Made by a program: the position numbers and the translations under genes. A stretch of DNA of 44,395 nucleotides from a virus, in IMG/VR virus record IMGVR_UViG_3300031658_000021, positions 1-44,395 of that record. One strand, written 5' to 3'. Below, piece after piece: positions 1-5,513 of the stretch. Under the pieces are notes generated by a model. It saw only the letters and a program-made list of their open reading frames with translations, was not told where the DNA came from and did no database searches. Each line of letters begins with the position of its first letter. Position 1 is the stretch's first letter.

Positions 1-84
1 CCATAAGCGAAAGACTCGACTACGACCTGGGGCGTATGTGTGCCATTTCACTAATTCCTTTGTTTTCTTTTTGTTATTTTTCAT
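1..84 (-). CDS. Hypothetical protein, 3' end beyond window
   Basis: A leftward frame starts at ATG 84-82 and stays open to the left edge, giving 28 visible residues that begin MKNNKKKTKELVKW and are strongly basic. Its start overlaps the stop of the next upstream gene by 11 bases, the arrangement used throughout this leftward cluster, which is the main support for it. No family is recognised and the protein is truncated by the window edge. Confidence 0.4.
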   Translation of the reverse strand, partial: MKNNKKKTKELVKWHTYAPGRSRVFRLW

Positions 85-241
85 TTTGTATTTCTTTCCA
101 TACGGATGAGTGTTCATCCATTAGTATTCTCTTGAGCGATTGTAGTTCATGCCATAGCTCTTTGATTACTTTAGCTTGATTCTTAATCGCTCTGTCCTTG
201 TCTATTCTTTCTCGATCTTTTGCTCGTTCTTGTACTCCCAT
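74..241 (-). CDS. Small charged helical hypothetical protein (55 aa)
   Basis: The frame begins at ATG 241-239 and ends at TAA 74-76. The product (MGVQERAKDRERIDKDRAIK...) is rich in Lys, Arg, Glu and Asp with heptad-like spacing and is probably a single long helix. It is the first gene downstream of the 242-724 control region and would be read from a promoter there, for example the -7 box at 329-336. No family is recognised. Confidence 0.5.
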   Translation of the reverse strand: MGVQERAKDRERIDKDRAIKNQAKVIKELWHELQSLKRILMDEHSSVWKEIQNEK

Positions 242-328
242 TTTGTTTTTATTTAATGTTGGTTTATTCCATCGTTAAGGCGTTATATCGTCCGTCGTGA
301 TGGTTGCAGTGGTCAGGGTATGTCTTGA

Positions 329-336
329 CAAACGTA
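329..336 (-). promoter_or_regulatory. Possible leftward -7 box TACGTTTG
   Basis: On the minus strand the sequence reads TACGTTTG, matching the Bacteroidota -7 consensus TAnnTTTG. No TTG is seen at the expected -33 spacing, so it is weak alone. The box lies between two exact copies of ATACCCTGAC (minus-strand reading; plus coordinates 345-354 and 312-321), an arrangement expected of an operator pair controlling the 74-241 gene. Confidence 0.35.
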
Positions 337-400
337 GTATAAACGTCAGGGTATTCCCTTATCGTTATGCTATTTGGTGATTGTATTCACTTATAACGTG

Positions 401-433
401 ACTTGTCCAGTACTTGTCCACTACTTGTACGGT
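401..433 (+). repeat. Three tandem 11-bp repeats (iteron-like)
   Basis: Three contiguous 11-mers read ACTTGTCCAGT (401-411), ACTTGTCCACT (412-422) and ACTTGTACGGT (423-433). Period 11 places each copy on nearly the same helix face, as in iterons or cooperative operator arrays. They sit inside the control region between copies of the GTCAGGGTAT repeat. Function is inferred only from layout. Confidence 0.6.
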
Positions 434-484
434 AAGGGTATATTCTATTTGTCAGGGGTAATACTTATCTGTTCTGTTTGTTTA

Positions 485-542
485 TTATATCTAATTGCAT
501 ATGATTCTTAGAGGTATGCCACTTTTATATCTAATTGCATAT
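485..542 (+). repeat. 18-bp direct repeat, 40-base period
   Basis: TTATATCTAATTGCATAT occurs identically at 485-502 and 525-542. Each copy is AT-rich and contains the dyad-like core ATTGCATAT. The exact conservation inside non-coding DNA suggests protein-binding sites or duplicated promoter elements. Confidence 0.55.
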
Positions 543-585
543 ACTTATGCGCCCGTTTTTAATGCTGTGCGCTTATTATCTTTTA

Positions 586-604
586 GTGTACCATATTGGT
601 ACAC
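586..604. promoter_or_regulatory. 19-bp palindrome, probable operator
   Basis: GTGTACCATATTGGTACAC has perfect 8-base arms (GTGTACCA/TGGTACAC) around TAT. A symmetric site of this size without a T-run is more like an operator for a dimeric regulator than a terminator. The phage MarR-like protein at 12987-13409 is one possible ligand, but nothing in the sequence links them directly. Confidence 0.5.
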
Positions 605-724
605 ATGTTCATTCTTAATGCAAATCTGTACATGAGCCGATTATCGTATCATTATCGTGTCAAATACGTATCAAATCGGTTCAGCTATTTACTCTTATTG
701 GACATGAGAGGGTAAGTTGTCCAT

Positions 725-973
725 TTAATTACCCTCGTTAAGGTCATCGTCACTATGGATATTGAATTTGTTTAGTAGTCCCTCGAACTCATCGTACTTC
801 TCGTTGTAGAAGTCCTGAGCTTCAGAGCTAAGTGAAATCTCTATGGTTCCAATACCCTGACGCTCTCGGTAGGTCTCCTGCTTGAAAGCCATCTCTGTTA
901 TCTGTGTGGTTAGTTCGTCTAACAACTCCATGAACTCTGGGTTGTCTACGTAGTATGTTACTTTATTTTTCAT
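725..973 (-). CDS. Hypothetical acidic protein (82 aa)
   Basis: Begins MKNKVTYYVDNPEFMELLDELTTQ at ATG 973-971 and ends at 725 with the acidic tail SDDDLNEGN. No motif or family is recognised; predicted mostly helical and soluble. Its ATG lies inside the last codons of the 963-1142 gene, so the two are probably translationally coupled. It is the last gene before the control region. Confidence 0.6.
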   Translation of the reverse strand: MKNKVTYYVDNPEFMELLDELTTQITEMAFKQETYRERQGIGTIEISLSSEAQDFYNEKYDEFEGLLNKFNIHSDDDLNEGN

Positions 974-1142
974 CGTTCTCGTATTTATTTATGTATTCTC
1001 CTATTGTGCGTCTCAACCTACCCACTTTGATTTCATACATATTTACTCTTGCTGAATAATCAAGGATAGTCTCTTGTAGTTCTTTGTTCTTTTCTATTAA
1101 CTCATCTATACGATTAAGTCTGTATTGATCTATGTCAGTCAT
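963..1142 (-). CDS. Small helical hypothetical protein (59 aa)
   Basis: ATG 1142-1140 to TAA 963-965 encodes MTDIDQYRLNRIDELIEKNK and a charged continuation ending INKYENDEK. Heptad-spaced Ile/Leu residues suggest a short coiled coil. The start overlaps the preceding stop by eight bases and the stop overlaps the next start by 11, so the frame is locked by its neighbours. Confidence 0.55.
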   Translation of the reverse strand: MTDIDQYRLNRIDELIEKNKELQETILDYSARVNMYEIKVGRLRRTIGEYINKYENDEK

Positions 1143-1278
1143 GTTCGTCTATTGTTTTAATTATAATGTTGCACATATCATCCATCATCCCCTCGTTGTA
1201 AGTCCATTCAGTAAAAGCACCATTGAAGTACGTGAGTAGGTTTTCTTGTAGTTGTTCTTTTAATTCTGCTTTATTCAT
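1135..1278 (-). CDS. Small acidic hypothetical protein (47 aa)
   Basis: ATG 1278-1276 to TGA 1135-1137 encodes MNKAELKEQLQENLLTYFNG with an acidic, Met-rich second half (GMMDDMCNII). It overlaps the genes on both sides by 4-8 bases in the continuous leftward array. No family recognised. Confidence 0.5.
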   Translation of the reverse strand: MNKAELKEQLQENLLTYFNGAFTEWTYNEGMMDDMCNIIIKTIDEHD

Positions 1279-1418
1279 GTTTTCTTAGGGTTGTAGTGTT
1301 CTTTTATGTAGTCAAGGTCATACCCCTCATCTCCTTCAGCGAACCGTAGTCGTGTGGCGGTATCTTCGTTAGGCAGTAGGTTGTCCTTTGCCCATTCATG
1401 TAGTTGTTCGTTAGTCAT
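1275..1418 (-). CDS. Small hypothetical protein (47 aa)
   Basis: ATG 1418-1416 to TGA 1275-1277 encodes MTNEQLHEWAKDNLLPNEDT and continues to HYNPKKT. It begins with MTN like the 1415-1621 gene next to it, and the two overlap by four bases (ATGA). No family recognised. Confidence 0.5.
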   Translation of the reverse strand: MTNEQLHEWAKDNLLPNEDTATRLRFAEGDEGYDLDYIKEHYNPKKT

Positions 1419-1621
1419 GCTTTCCTATGGTTTAATATGGTTTCTATTATCATATGACCGAGAAACTCCATGATGTAGTCGTTGTCCTTAAACGTAGCTA
1501 CAAGTATGCTCTCGGCTTCTTCTTCGGTTAGGTCTATGTCTAAGTCTGTTGCTCGGATAAGCACGTCCTCAGCACTCCATTTTAATTCGTTTCCTTCGTA
1601 GTATGTATGTTTGTTAGTCAT
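1415..1621 (-). CDS. Hypothetical acidic protein (68 aa)
   Basis: Starts at 1621 with MTNKHTYYEGNELKWSAEDV and ends RKA at 1415. The core LIRATDLDIDLTEEEAESI is amphipathic and acidic, resembling small helical regulators common in phage early regions, but no family can be named. The start overlaps the stop of the 1614-1775 gene. Confidence 0.55.
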   Translation of the reverse strand: MTNKHTYYEGNELKWSAEDVLIRATDLDIDLTEEEAESILVATFKDNDYIMEFLGHMIIETILNHRKA

Positions 1622-1775
1622 GCTTTCTTATATGATTTAGCTGTCTACCTATATCTAGTACGTTCTCACCCTCCGACATCTCTAAACCGTAGTGGTCTCG
1701 CCACGCTTGGCATGATAGGAAGTTGTTGAACCAATCAAGGTACATGGCTTCTAGTTGTGTGTTAGTGTAGTTCAT
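1614..1775 (-). CDS. Small hypothetical protein (53 aa)
   Basis: ATG 1775-1773 to TAA 1614-1616 encodes MNYTNTQLEAMYLDWFNNFL and a charged tail ending QLNHIRKHD. The TNTQLEAMYLDWFNNF segment with a following HYGL resembles short modules seen in other phage early proteins, but no family is named. Overlaps neighbours by four and eight bases. Confidence 0.5.
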   Translation of the reverse strand: MNYTNTQLEAMYLDWFNNFLSCQAWRDHYGLEMSEGENVLDIGRQLNHIRKHD

Positions 1776-2023
1776 GATTCGTTGTTTCTATCTCTGTATG
1801 TGTCCATCAGGTCGGTAAGTCTATCCTGATACTTATCGTATATTCTTTTTTGATTGACGATCGGATCGCCATCTCGTAGCATATCCGCCAGTTTGTCAAG
1901 CCACTCTACCTCTGCTTTGCACTTAAACAAGTCGTACCTAAGTGTTAGTAACTGCCTTGCTAGTTGTTCTCGTGTAAGATCTAGGCTTACGATATTGTCT
2001 ATTAAATTCTGTCTAATTTTCAT
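1772..2023 (-). CDS. Hypothetical helical protein (83 aa)
   Basis: Begins MKIRQNLIDNIVSLDLTREQ at 2023 and ends DRNNES at 1772. Long charged stretches (LLTLRYDLFKCKAEVEWLDKLADML) predict an alpha-helical hairpin. The leader upstream on the minus strand reads ATAAAACCATC just before ATG, the recurrent AAACCA-type leader of this cluster. Confidence 0.6.
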   Translation of the reverse strand: MKIRQNLIDNIVSLDLTREQLARQLLTLRYDLFKCKAEVEWLDKLADMLRDGDPIVNQKRIYDKYQDRLTDLMDTYRDRNNES

Positions 2024-2059
2024 GATGGTTTTATATGATGATAGTGATACTCACTTGGT

Positions 2060-2305
2060 TTATGCTTGTCGCTTACAATCAGGGCAACTCTCGTCTAGGT
2101 GCAAGTCCACACCCTGACAATTCCTACACGCCTCTGCTTCCTCTTCGTCCTTGATTATGTTTCTTGTAGCATCTAGGAGTCCATAAAGGGCATCGCTAAA
2201 GTCTATGTCTAATTCGTTCTCATCTAAATCTATGGTGCTCTCAAGTGTTTGTATTAGTATGTTCCATAGTCTATCGTAATCGTGGTCTCGCGCTTTATTT
2301 TTCAT
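2060..2305 (-). CDS. Small protein with C-terminal Cys4 zinc-binding motif (81 aa)
   Basis: The first 55 residues are acidic and helical (ESTIDLDENELDIDFSDALY). The C terminus contains CRNCQG...CPDCKRQA, two CxxC pairs separated by about 13 residues, a probable zinc knuckle or zinc ribbon. Such terminal ribbons in small phage proteins often bind nucleic acid or a partner; the target cannot be inferred. The start overlaps the stop of the 2302-2589 gene (ATGA). Confidence 0.6.
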   Translation of the reverse strand: MKNKARDHDYDRLWNILIQTLESTIDLDENELDIDFSDALYGLLDATRNIIKDEEEAEACRNCQGVDLHLDESCPDCKRQA

Positions 2306-2589
2306 ATTAATTCTAGTTTGTTCAGTAATTCCTGTGTCTTTTTGTGTACCATAGGCTTTAGATAAGCCTCTACGAGCATGTCGTGAAGTATTTGCTCAAG
2401 ATCAGCTGGTCTAACATAACTGAACACCTTAGCATCTGTGCTACGACTCTCGCTCATAGTATATGAGGTTGGGTGATGATATGTTGAGTTCAACTTATTC
2501 AGTGATATCTGAAACTCGTCTACGACCTTCCGTAATTCTTTCTTTGCCTTGTCTTCAAGGGCTTTTTGTACTTGGTTTGTGTCCTTCAT
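2302..2589 (-). CDS. Hypothetical protein (95 aa)
   Basis: Begins MKDTNQVQKALEDKAKKELR at 2589, with a helical N-terminal half, a Ser/Tyr-rich middle (YHHPTSYTMSESRST) and a helical C-terminal half. No family is recognised. Its upstream leader on the minus strand is AAACCAAAATAATATACATC before ATG, nearly identical to the leader of the 2614-3117 gene. Confidence 0.6.
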   Translation of the reverse strand: MKDTNQVQKALEDKAKKELRKVVDEFQISLNKLNSTYHHPTSYTMSESRSTDAKVFSYVRPADLEQILHDMLVEAYLKPMVHKKTQELLNKLELI

Positions 2590-2613
2590 GATGTATATTA
2601 TTTTGGTTTTATA

Positions 2614-3117
2614 TTAGTATGTTGTGCCGTAGCATTCGTCACATTCAACCTCCTCGTTGTCCTCGTTGTATGACATTGCTCCGTCTTCAAAGTATTCCTT
2701 ACACCCATTGCATTTTTCTCGGTCAAAGTTGTGGTCTATGGTCACCCCTATCTTAGTAGCCCACTCGTCTAGGAAGCTGTCCTCCCATCCAATGAATCCT
2801 AAGGTCACATCCCTCTGCTCATCCTCAGTCAGTGTAGGCATGAAGTATTTTTGAATGAAGTCGTGTCTCGTTATGGTCGGTGGCTTAGTGTACTCGTCTA
2901 CCATCTTGCATATGTCTTCATATATCTTGTGCTTGTTGCCCTTGAGTCCGAAGTATCTCTTCACATCAGTCACCTTCCAGTGTCTGTTTGGCTTCATTCC
3001 TATCTTGCTCCATAGCCCTAAGTCTCGTTTGGAGACTATGAGATTCCACATCCCTTTGGACGATGCCTTTCCGTTTACGTCTAGGTCTTGTTCTAAATCT
3101 GTTTCAAATTGTGTCAT
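2614..3117 (-). CDS. Hypothetical protein with C-terminal Cys-rich zinc motif (167 aa)
   Basis: Largest gene of the left cluster. Residues ~20-75 are basic (MWNLIVSKRDLGLWSKIGMK, HWKVTDVKRYFGLKG), then KPPTITRHDFIQKYFMPTL, then a C-terminal CNGCKEYF...CDECYGTTY with two CxxC pairs about 20 residues apart, a probable zinc ribbon. The KRYFGLKGNKHKIYEDI part looks like a helical nucleic-acid-binding segment, but no family can be named. Related segments are common in marine phage early genes. It is preceded by an AAACCA-type leader. Confidence 0.6.
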   Translation of the reverse strand: MTQFETDLEQDLDVNGKASSKGMWNLIVSKRDLGLWSKIGMKPNRHWKVTDVKRYFGLKGNKHKIYEDICKMVDEYTKPPTITRHDFIQKYFMPTLTEDEQRDVTLGFIGWEDSFLDEWATKIGVTIDHNFDREKCNGCKEYFEDGAMSYNEDNEEVECDECYGTTY

Positions 3118-3262
3118 GATGTATATTATTTGGTTTGTAAAAATGATCGAAGAAGTACGCTTCGAAGTCGTTGTATATTAATGTATCATTGTTGAAGATG
3201 TCATCCCATACCTTCTTAGCTACTGCATACTCAGGCAGGTCTTCGTGGTTGTCATTTCTCAT
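3104..3262 (-). CDS. Small acidic hypothetical protein (52 aa)
   Basis: ATG 3262-3260 to TGA 3104-3106 encodes MRNDNHEDLPEYAVAKKVWD and an aromatic C terminus (FEAYFFDHFYKPNN). The frame continues across the leader of the downstream gene and ends inside its first codons. Its length and overlap fit the cluster; no family recognised. Confidence 0.45.
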   Translation of the reverse strand: MRNDNHEDLPEYAVAKKVWDDIFNNDTLIYNDFEAYFFDHFYKPNNIHHDTI

Positions 3263-3470
3263 GTGTAAATTCCTTCCATGCTATGCACTCCTTGTCACCC
3301 AAGTCTATGGCTATCTCGATATTAGATAGATGAGTGTACCCATCGTCAGCACATTTAGTCTGCTCGTCCATACCTCTCCCGCTTTCAAGGTGGTCTATGA
3401 TTACTCGTGCATCATCTATAATCATCTTCATGCGGTGGATTATATCTGCTCGTCCTTTGTCTTCGTTCAT
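3252..3470 (-). CDS. Hypothetical protein (72 aa)
   Basis: Begins MNEDKGRADIIHRMKMIIDD at 3470 and ends FTHEK. Alternating charged and hydrophobic residues predict two helices. Stop and start overlap both neighbours by 4-11 bases. No family recognised. Confidence 0.55.
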   Translation of the reverse strand: MNEDKGRADIIHRMKMIIDDARVIIDHLESGRGMDEQTKCADDGYTHLSNIEIAIDLGDKECIAWKEFTHEK

Positions 3471-3622
3471 GATGTTTGTTTTAATATCTCATCTATAATA
3501 TCACCTACTTGCCTTGCGTCATCTCGTGAGTCGGATACAATGCGGTTAGGTTTGTTACTGCTAAACTCTACCTTAACGGTGAAGTTCTTAGGCTTAGGTC
3601 TGTTGAATGTTTCTTCCTTCAT
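3467..3622 (-). CDS. Small hypothetical protein (51 aa)
   Basis: ATG 3622-3620 to TGA 3467-3469 encodes MKEETFNRPKPKNFTVKVEF and ends DEILKQTS. A short beta-strand-like half (FTVKVEFSSNKPNRIVSDS) is followed by a helix. The overlaps at both ends (ATGA-type) support the frame. Confidence 0.5.
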   Translation of the reverse strand: MKEETFNRPKPKNFTVKVEFSSNKPNRIVSDSRDDARQVGDIIDEILKQTS

Positions 3623-3873
3623 GTTGTGTATGAGTTGTAAGCGTTTTGCATAGATTCGATTAACCCTCTGCCGTTCCTAGTGTGGAAGCCGTAGCTATGG
3701 GTGTATAACTCATCGATAGGTACGTTAGCTAAAAGCAGTTCCATTAGGTTGTAGCTATCGTATCCAACCTCTTCTGCTACCTCGTTGATAGCTGAGGCGA
3801 GAGCCTCGCAGTCGTGTCTTGGCTTACTGTCTAGGTCTACCCTAATGTAGGTTTCTATTTGGTCTTGTGTCAT
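3619..3873 (-). CDS. Hypothetical protein (84 aa)
   Basis: Starts MTQDQIETYIRVDLDSKPRH at 3873 and ends SMQNAYNSYTT. Acidic and helical with one internal Cys; nothing diagnostic. Shares the MTQ opening with the adjacent 3870-4082 and 2614-3117 genes, which may only reflect a common initiation context. Preceded by an AAACCAAACATC leader. Confidence 0.55.
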   Translation of the reverse strand: MTQDQIETYIRVDLDSKPRHDCEALASAINEVAEEVGYDSYNLMELLLANVPIDELYTHSYGFHTRNGRGLIESMQNAYNSYTT

Positions 3874-4082
3874 GATGTTTGGTTTTGATGTTGATGTTGA
3901 TTATCCTCTGACATTTGATCGTACTCGTCAGCATAATGCTCGACTTCTTGTTGTGATATAAGGAAATCATATACCTCTTCGAGGTCTATATCCCATACGT
4001 TAAGAACGATTGCCTCGCCCATTACGTTGTGTCCTATGTTACGTGCATCTAGTCTATCTGATGCTTTTTCTACTTGTGTCAT
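3870..4082 (-). CDS. Hypothetical protein with Gln/His-rich tail (70 aa)
   Basis: Begins MTQVEKASDRLDARNIGHNV at 4082 with a compact alpha/beta-looking core (EAIVLNVWDIDLEEVYDFLI) and ends in the low-complexity tail EDNQHQHQNQTS. No family recognised. Start and stop overlap both neighbours by four bases. Confidence 0.55.
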   Translation of the reverse strand: MTQVEKASDRLDARNIGHNVMGEAIVLNVWDIDLEEVYDFLISQQEVEHYADEYDQMSEDNQHQHQNQTS

Positions 4083-4315
4083 GATATTAGTTTAATGCTA
4101 TCGCCTTGTAATTCCTCAAGGGTATGAAGCGTGTTAATCTCTCCGTTCTTTACGGGGTATAGGGTGGCTTGTATCGTGCCATCTCCGATGTCAAACACGT
4201 TGATGTCTATGTGGTCTCCAAAGGAGTACCATACATCTAGGTCGTATTCGTGGTTTTCGTAGGCTGATGAAGGTATTGTAATCAACCCAAATATATTACT
4301 TGTTACTTGTATCAT
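4079..4315 (-). CDS. Hypothetical beta-rich protein (78 aa)
   Basis: I chose ATG 4315-4313 (MIQVTSNIFGLITIP), which overlaps the stop of the upstream gene in the ATGA pattern. An upstream in-frame ATG at 4375 would add a basic stretch lying wholly inside that gene and is less likely. The product alternates hydrophobic and polar residues as in a small beta barrel (DINVFDIGDGTIQATLYPV). No family recognised. Confidence 0.55.
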   Translation of the reverse strand: MIQVTSNIFGLITIPSSAYENHEYDLDVWYSFGDHIDINVFDIGDGTIQATLYPVKNGEINTLHTLEELQGDSIKLIS

Positions 4316-4575
4316 TGTATCTCTATTAGTTCTCCGTTTATCTCTTCGTATTGGTGTTCGCTCTCGTCCTCCCATACAGTCCAGTAAAGGACATCGTGTT
4401 CGACCGCCTCTTCAAGCATTAAGTCATCGCTTTGACTATCGTATGTACCGAACTCAACCTCTCGTAGCCAAGCAATTACATCCTTCTCGTACTTGAAGTA
4501 TTGTTCTCCGTCTCCTTGTAGCCAACCTTCGTTCATTCCTTCACCCGTTATCGAGCATTGTCTTGCGTATTTCAT
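4312..4575 (-). CDS. Conserved small phage protein with GEGMNEG motif (87 aa)
   Basis: Starts at ATG 4575-4573 with MKYARQCSITGEGMNEGWLQ. The C-x-[IT]-TGEGMNEG opening followed by a Tyr/Lys-rich YFKYEKDVIAWLREV is a pattern I recognise from small uncharacterised proteins of marine phages and bacteria. Only one Cys remains here, so zinc binding is unlikely. The acidic C-terminal half contains WTVWEDESEHQYEE. A longer in-frame start at 4698 is rejected because the added stretch is a basic shadow of the upstream gene. Function unknown. Confidence 0.6.
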   Translation of the reverse strand: MKYARQCSITGEGMNEGWLQGDGEQYFKYEKDVIAWLREVEFGTYDSQSDDLMLEEAVEHDVLYWTVWEDESEHQYEEINGELIEIQ

Positions 4576-4745
4576 GATTGCTTTGGTCTTCCTAGTGGTA
4601 TGCGGTAGTCGTGAGGGAAGGCTTCTTCTATCCTTCGCTTGTTCTCTCCGTCTGCCTTGAACCACGCCTCTATTAAAGCGTATTGAAAGCCTCCGCAATA
4701 GAGTTGGTCTTCCCGAAGGAGGTCTATGTGTTGTTCGTCTGTCAT
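4572..4745 (-). CDS. Small hypothetical protein with KADxxNKRRIEEAFP motif (57 aa)
   Basis: ATG 4745-4743 to TGA 4572-4574 encodes MTDEQHIDLLREDQLYCGGF and then ALIEAWFKADGENKRRIEEA-FP. An alpha-helical 'KAD..N..RI..AFP' pattern like this recurs in tiny uncharacterised phage proteins. Overlaps the next gene by four bases. Confidence 0.55.
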   Translation of the reverse strand: MTDEQHIDLLREDQLYCGGFQYALIEAWFKADGENKRRIEEAFPHDYRIPLGRPKQS

Positions 4746-4746
4746 G

Positions 4747-4947
4747 TTAGTTAGCTTGTGAATACTCTTCGATTAATGTCATTGCCTTGTCCATAGCATA
4801 GGTACGTTGTTGTATTGATGTACCGCATACTTGTGGGGTTGGCAGGTTAATGGCTCCTCTCAGCTCCCATGTAGCATACTCGCTCTCATGTCGTTGGATA
4901 GCGTTGGCTATCTCGTTAGCGTGGTGTATTTTGTTGTCTAATGTCAT
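4747..4947 (-). CDS. Small helical hypothetical protein (66 aa)
   Basis: Begins MTLDNKIHHANEIANAIQRH at 4947 and ends LIEEYSQAN. Two helices joined by a Pro/Gly loop (INLPTPQVCGTS) are likely. No family recognised; it follows the 4949-5143 gene by one base. Confidence 0.55.
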   Translation of the reverse strand: MTLDNKIHHANEIANAIQRHESEYATWELRGAINLPTPQVCGTSIQQRTYAMDKAMTLIEEYSQAN

Positions 4948-4948
4948 G

Positions 4949-5143
4949 TTATCTGTTTTTACGTGTCATCTCGTTCTTAACCTTGCCTATGAGTTCTCCG
5001 ATTTGCATTTCAAAGAACCCCCTCGCAAAGATGCAAGTCCTACCTTCGGTCTCTATCTCGGTTATCTCGTTCTCACACGCTTCGATGTGATGGGTTAAAG
5101 CTTCCACGATTATGTGGCTTTCCCATTGGTTGAATTTCTTCAT
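4949..5143 (-). CDS. Small helical hypothetical protein (64 aa)
   Basis: Begins MKKFNQWESHIIVEALTHHI at 5143 and ends VKNEMTRKNR. The sequence is acidic in the middle (ENEITEIETEG) and basic at the end. It is the first protein gene downstream of the tRNA-like cluster and promoter 5461-5492, with the recurrent AAACCA...ATACATC leader. Confidence 0.6.
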   Translation of the reverse strand: MKKFNQWESHIIVEALTHHIEACENEITEIETEGRTCIFARGFFEMQIGELIGKVKNEMTRKNR

Positions 5144-5167
5144 GATGTATATATATTATATGGTTTG

Positions 5168-5282
5168 TCAGAGTAGGTGGATTCGAACCGCCTTCTTCCT
5201 GCCTAAGTAAACATATAGTAAAGGAATACCTATGTTTAATCAGTCCTTATGTAGGATGCATCACCTTAGATGCTTTACTCCG
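5168..5282 (-). ncRNA. tRNA-like element 1 with aberrant body
   Basis: Read leftward, CGGAGTA (5282-5276) pairs with TACTCTG (5175-5169) as a 7-bp acceptor-like stem with one G-T pair. A D-like arm GCAT/ATGC with a GG-containing loop follows, then a short stem TCC/GGA around TACATAA, then a hairpin of TAAACATA with TATGTTTA, then a T arm with loop TTCGAAT. Total length is 115, about 40 longer than a class I tRNA; no 3' CCA is encoded, position 8 is not T, and the T stem has one C-A mismatch. It could be a degenerate tRNA, a tRNA with a giant variable arm, or a tRNA-mimicking RNA. It is not a clean tRNA call. Confidence 0.45.
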
Positions 5283-5288
5283 ATGTTG

Positions 5289-5412
5289 TGAAGGATAGGG
5301 GAATCGAACCCCATACTGACGATACAGCACTTGCAAGTACCTTAACGCTTTCACCCCCTAGGCATATAGACCTCGTATTGCAATACAAAGTGTTGAGCCA
5401 TCAAGTTCCTCC
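5289..5412 (-). ncRNA. tRNA-like element 2 (T arm clear, body irregular)
   Basis: The minus strand has a T arm GGGG-TTCGATT-CCCC (5298-5312). The following TCCTTC pairs with GGAGGA near 5412, giving a six-pair acceptor-like stem including one G-T. Between them lies an 8-bp hairpin, CTTTGTAT closing on ATACGAGG, whose loop is TGCA. Length is 124. An alternative shorter element, 5289-5359, pairs AGGGGG-T less well and has no foldable anticodon arm. The boundaries are uncertain; the T arm and acceptor complementarity are what I trust. Confidence 0.35.
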
Positions 5413-5460
5413 ATGTATGTGTTGTAATGATGTGTTTGATTCTGATGTTTGAATCGACTC

Positions 5461-5492
5461 CAAAGATACAACAAACTTTACGAAATTCCAAA
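5461..5492 (-). promoter_or_regulatory. Strong leftward Bacteroidota-type promoter
   Basis: On the minus strand TTTG (5492-5489) is followed after exactly 20 bases by TATCTTTG (5468-5461), matching the Bacteroidota consensus TTG-N17-23-TAnnTTTG. Transcription would start near 5455, just ahead of the two tRNA-like elements and the gene array from 5143 leftward. Confidence 0.75.
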
Positions 5493-5513
5493 TCTAATTT
5501 GTAAGTCGTTGAT

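Larger units (their letters stand above)
312..460 (+). repeat. Repeated GTCAGGGTAT element
   Basis: GTCAGGGTAT occurs exactly at 312-321 and 345-354, with variants GTAAGGGTAT at 432-441 and GTCAGGGGTA at 451-460. The two exact copies are 33 bases apart, about three helical turns, and bracket the -7 box at 329-336. They are candidate binding sites for a phage regulator or replication protein. Confidence 0.55.
242..724. other. Gene-free control region with several repeats
   Basis: No convincing coding frame lies in these 480 bases. They instead contain a three-fold 11-bp tandem repeat (401-433), four related copies of GTCAGGGTAT (312-460), an 18-bp direct repeat spaced by 40 bases (485-502 and 525-542), a 19-bp palindrome (586-604) and a leftward -7 box (329-336). 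Such density of short repeats and dyads is typical of a regulatory hub or replication origin. Which of the two it is cannot be decided from sequence alone. Confidence 0.6.

Noticed and set aside
401-433. CRISPR-like array
   Set aside because: Units are 11 bp and contiguous, without spacers, and no cas gene is present.
5289-5359. Normal-length tRNA ending at the 5289 discriminator
   Set aside because: Acceptor needs three G-T pairs and a mismatch, and no anticodon stem can be formed.
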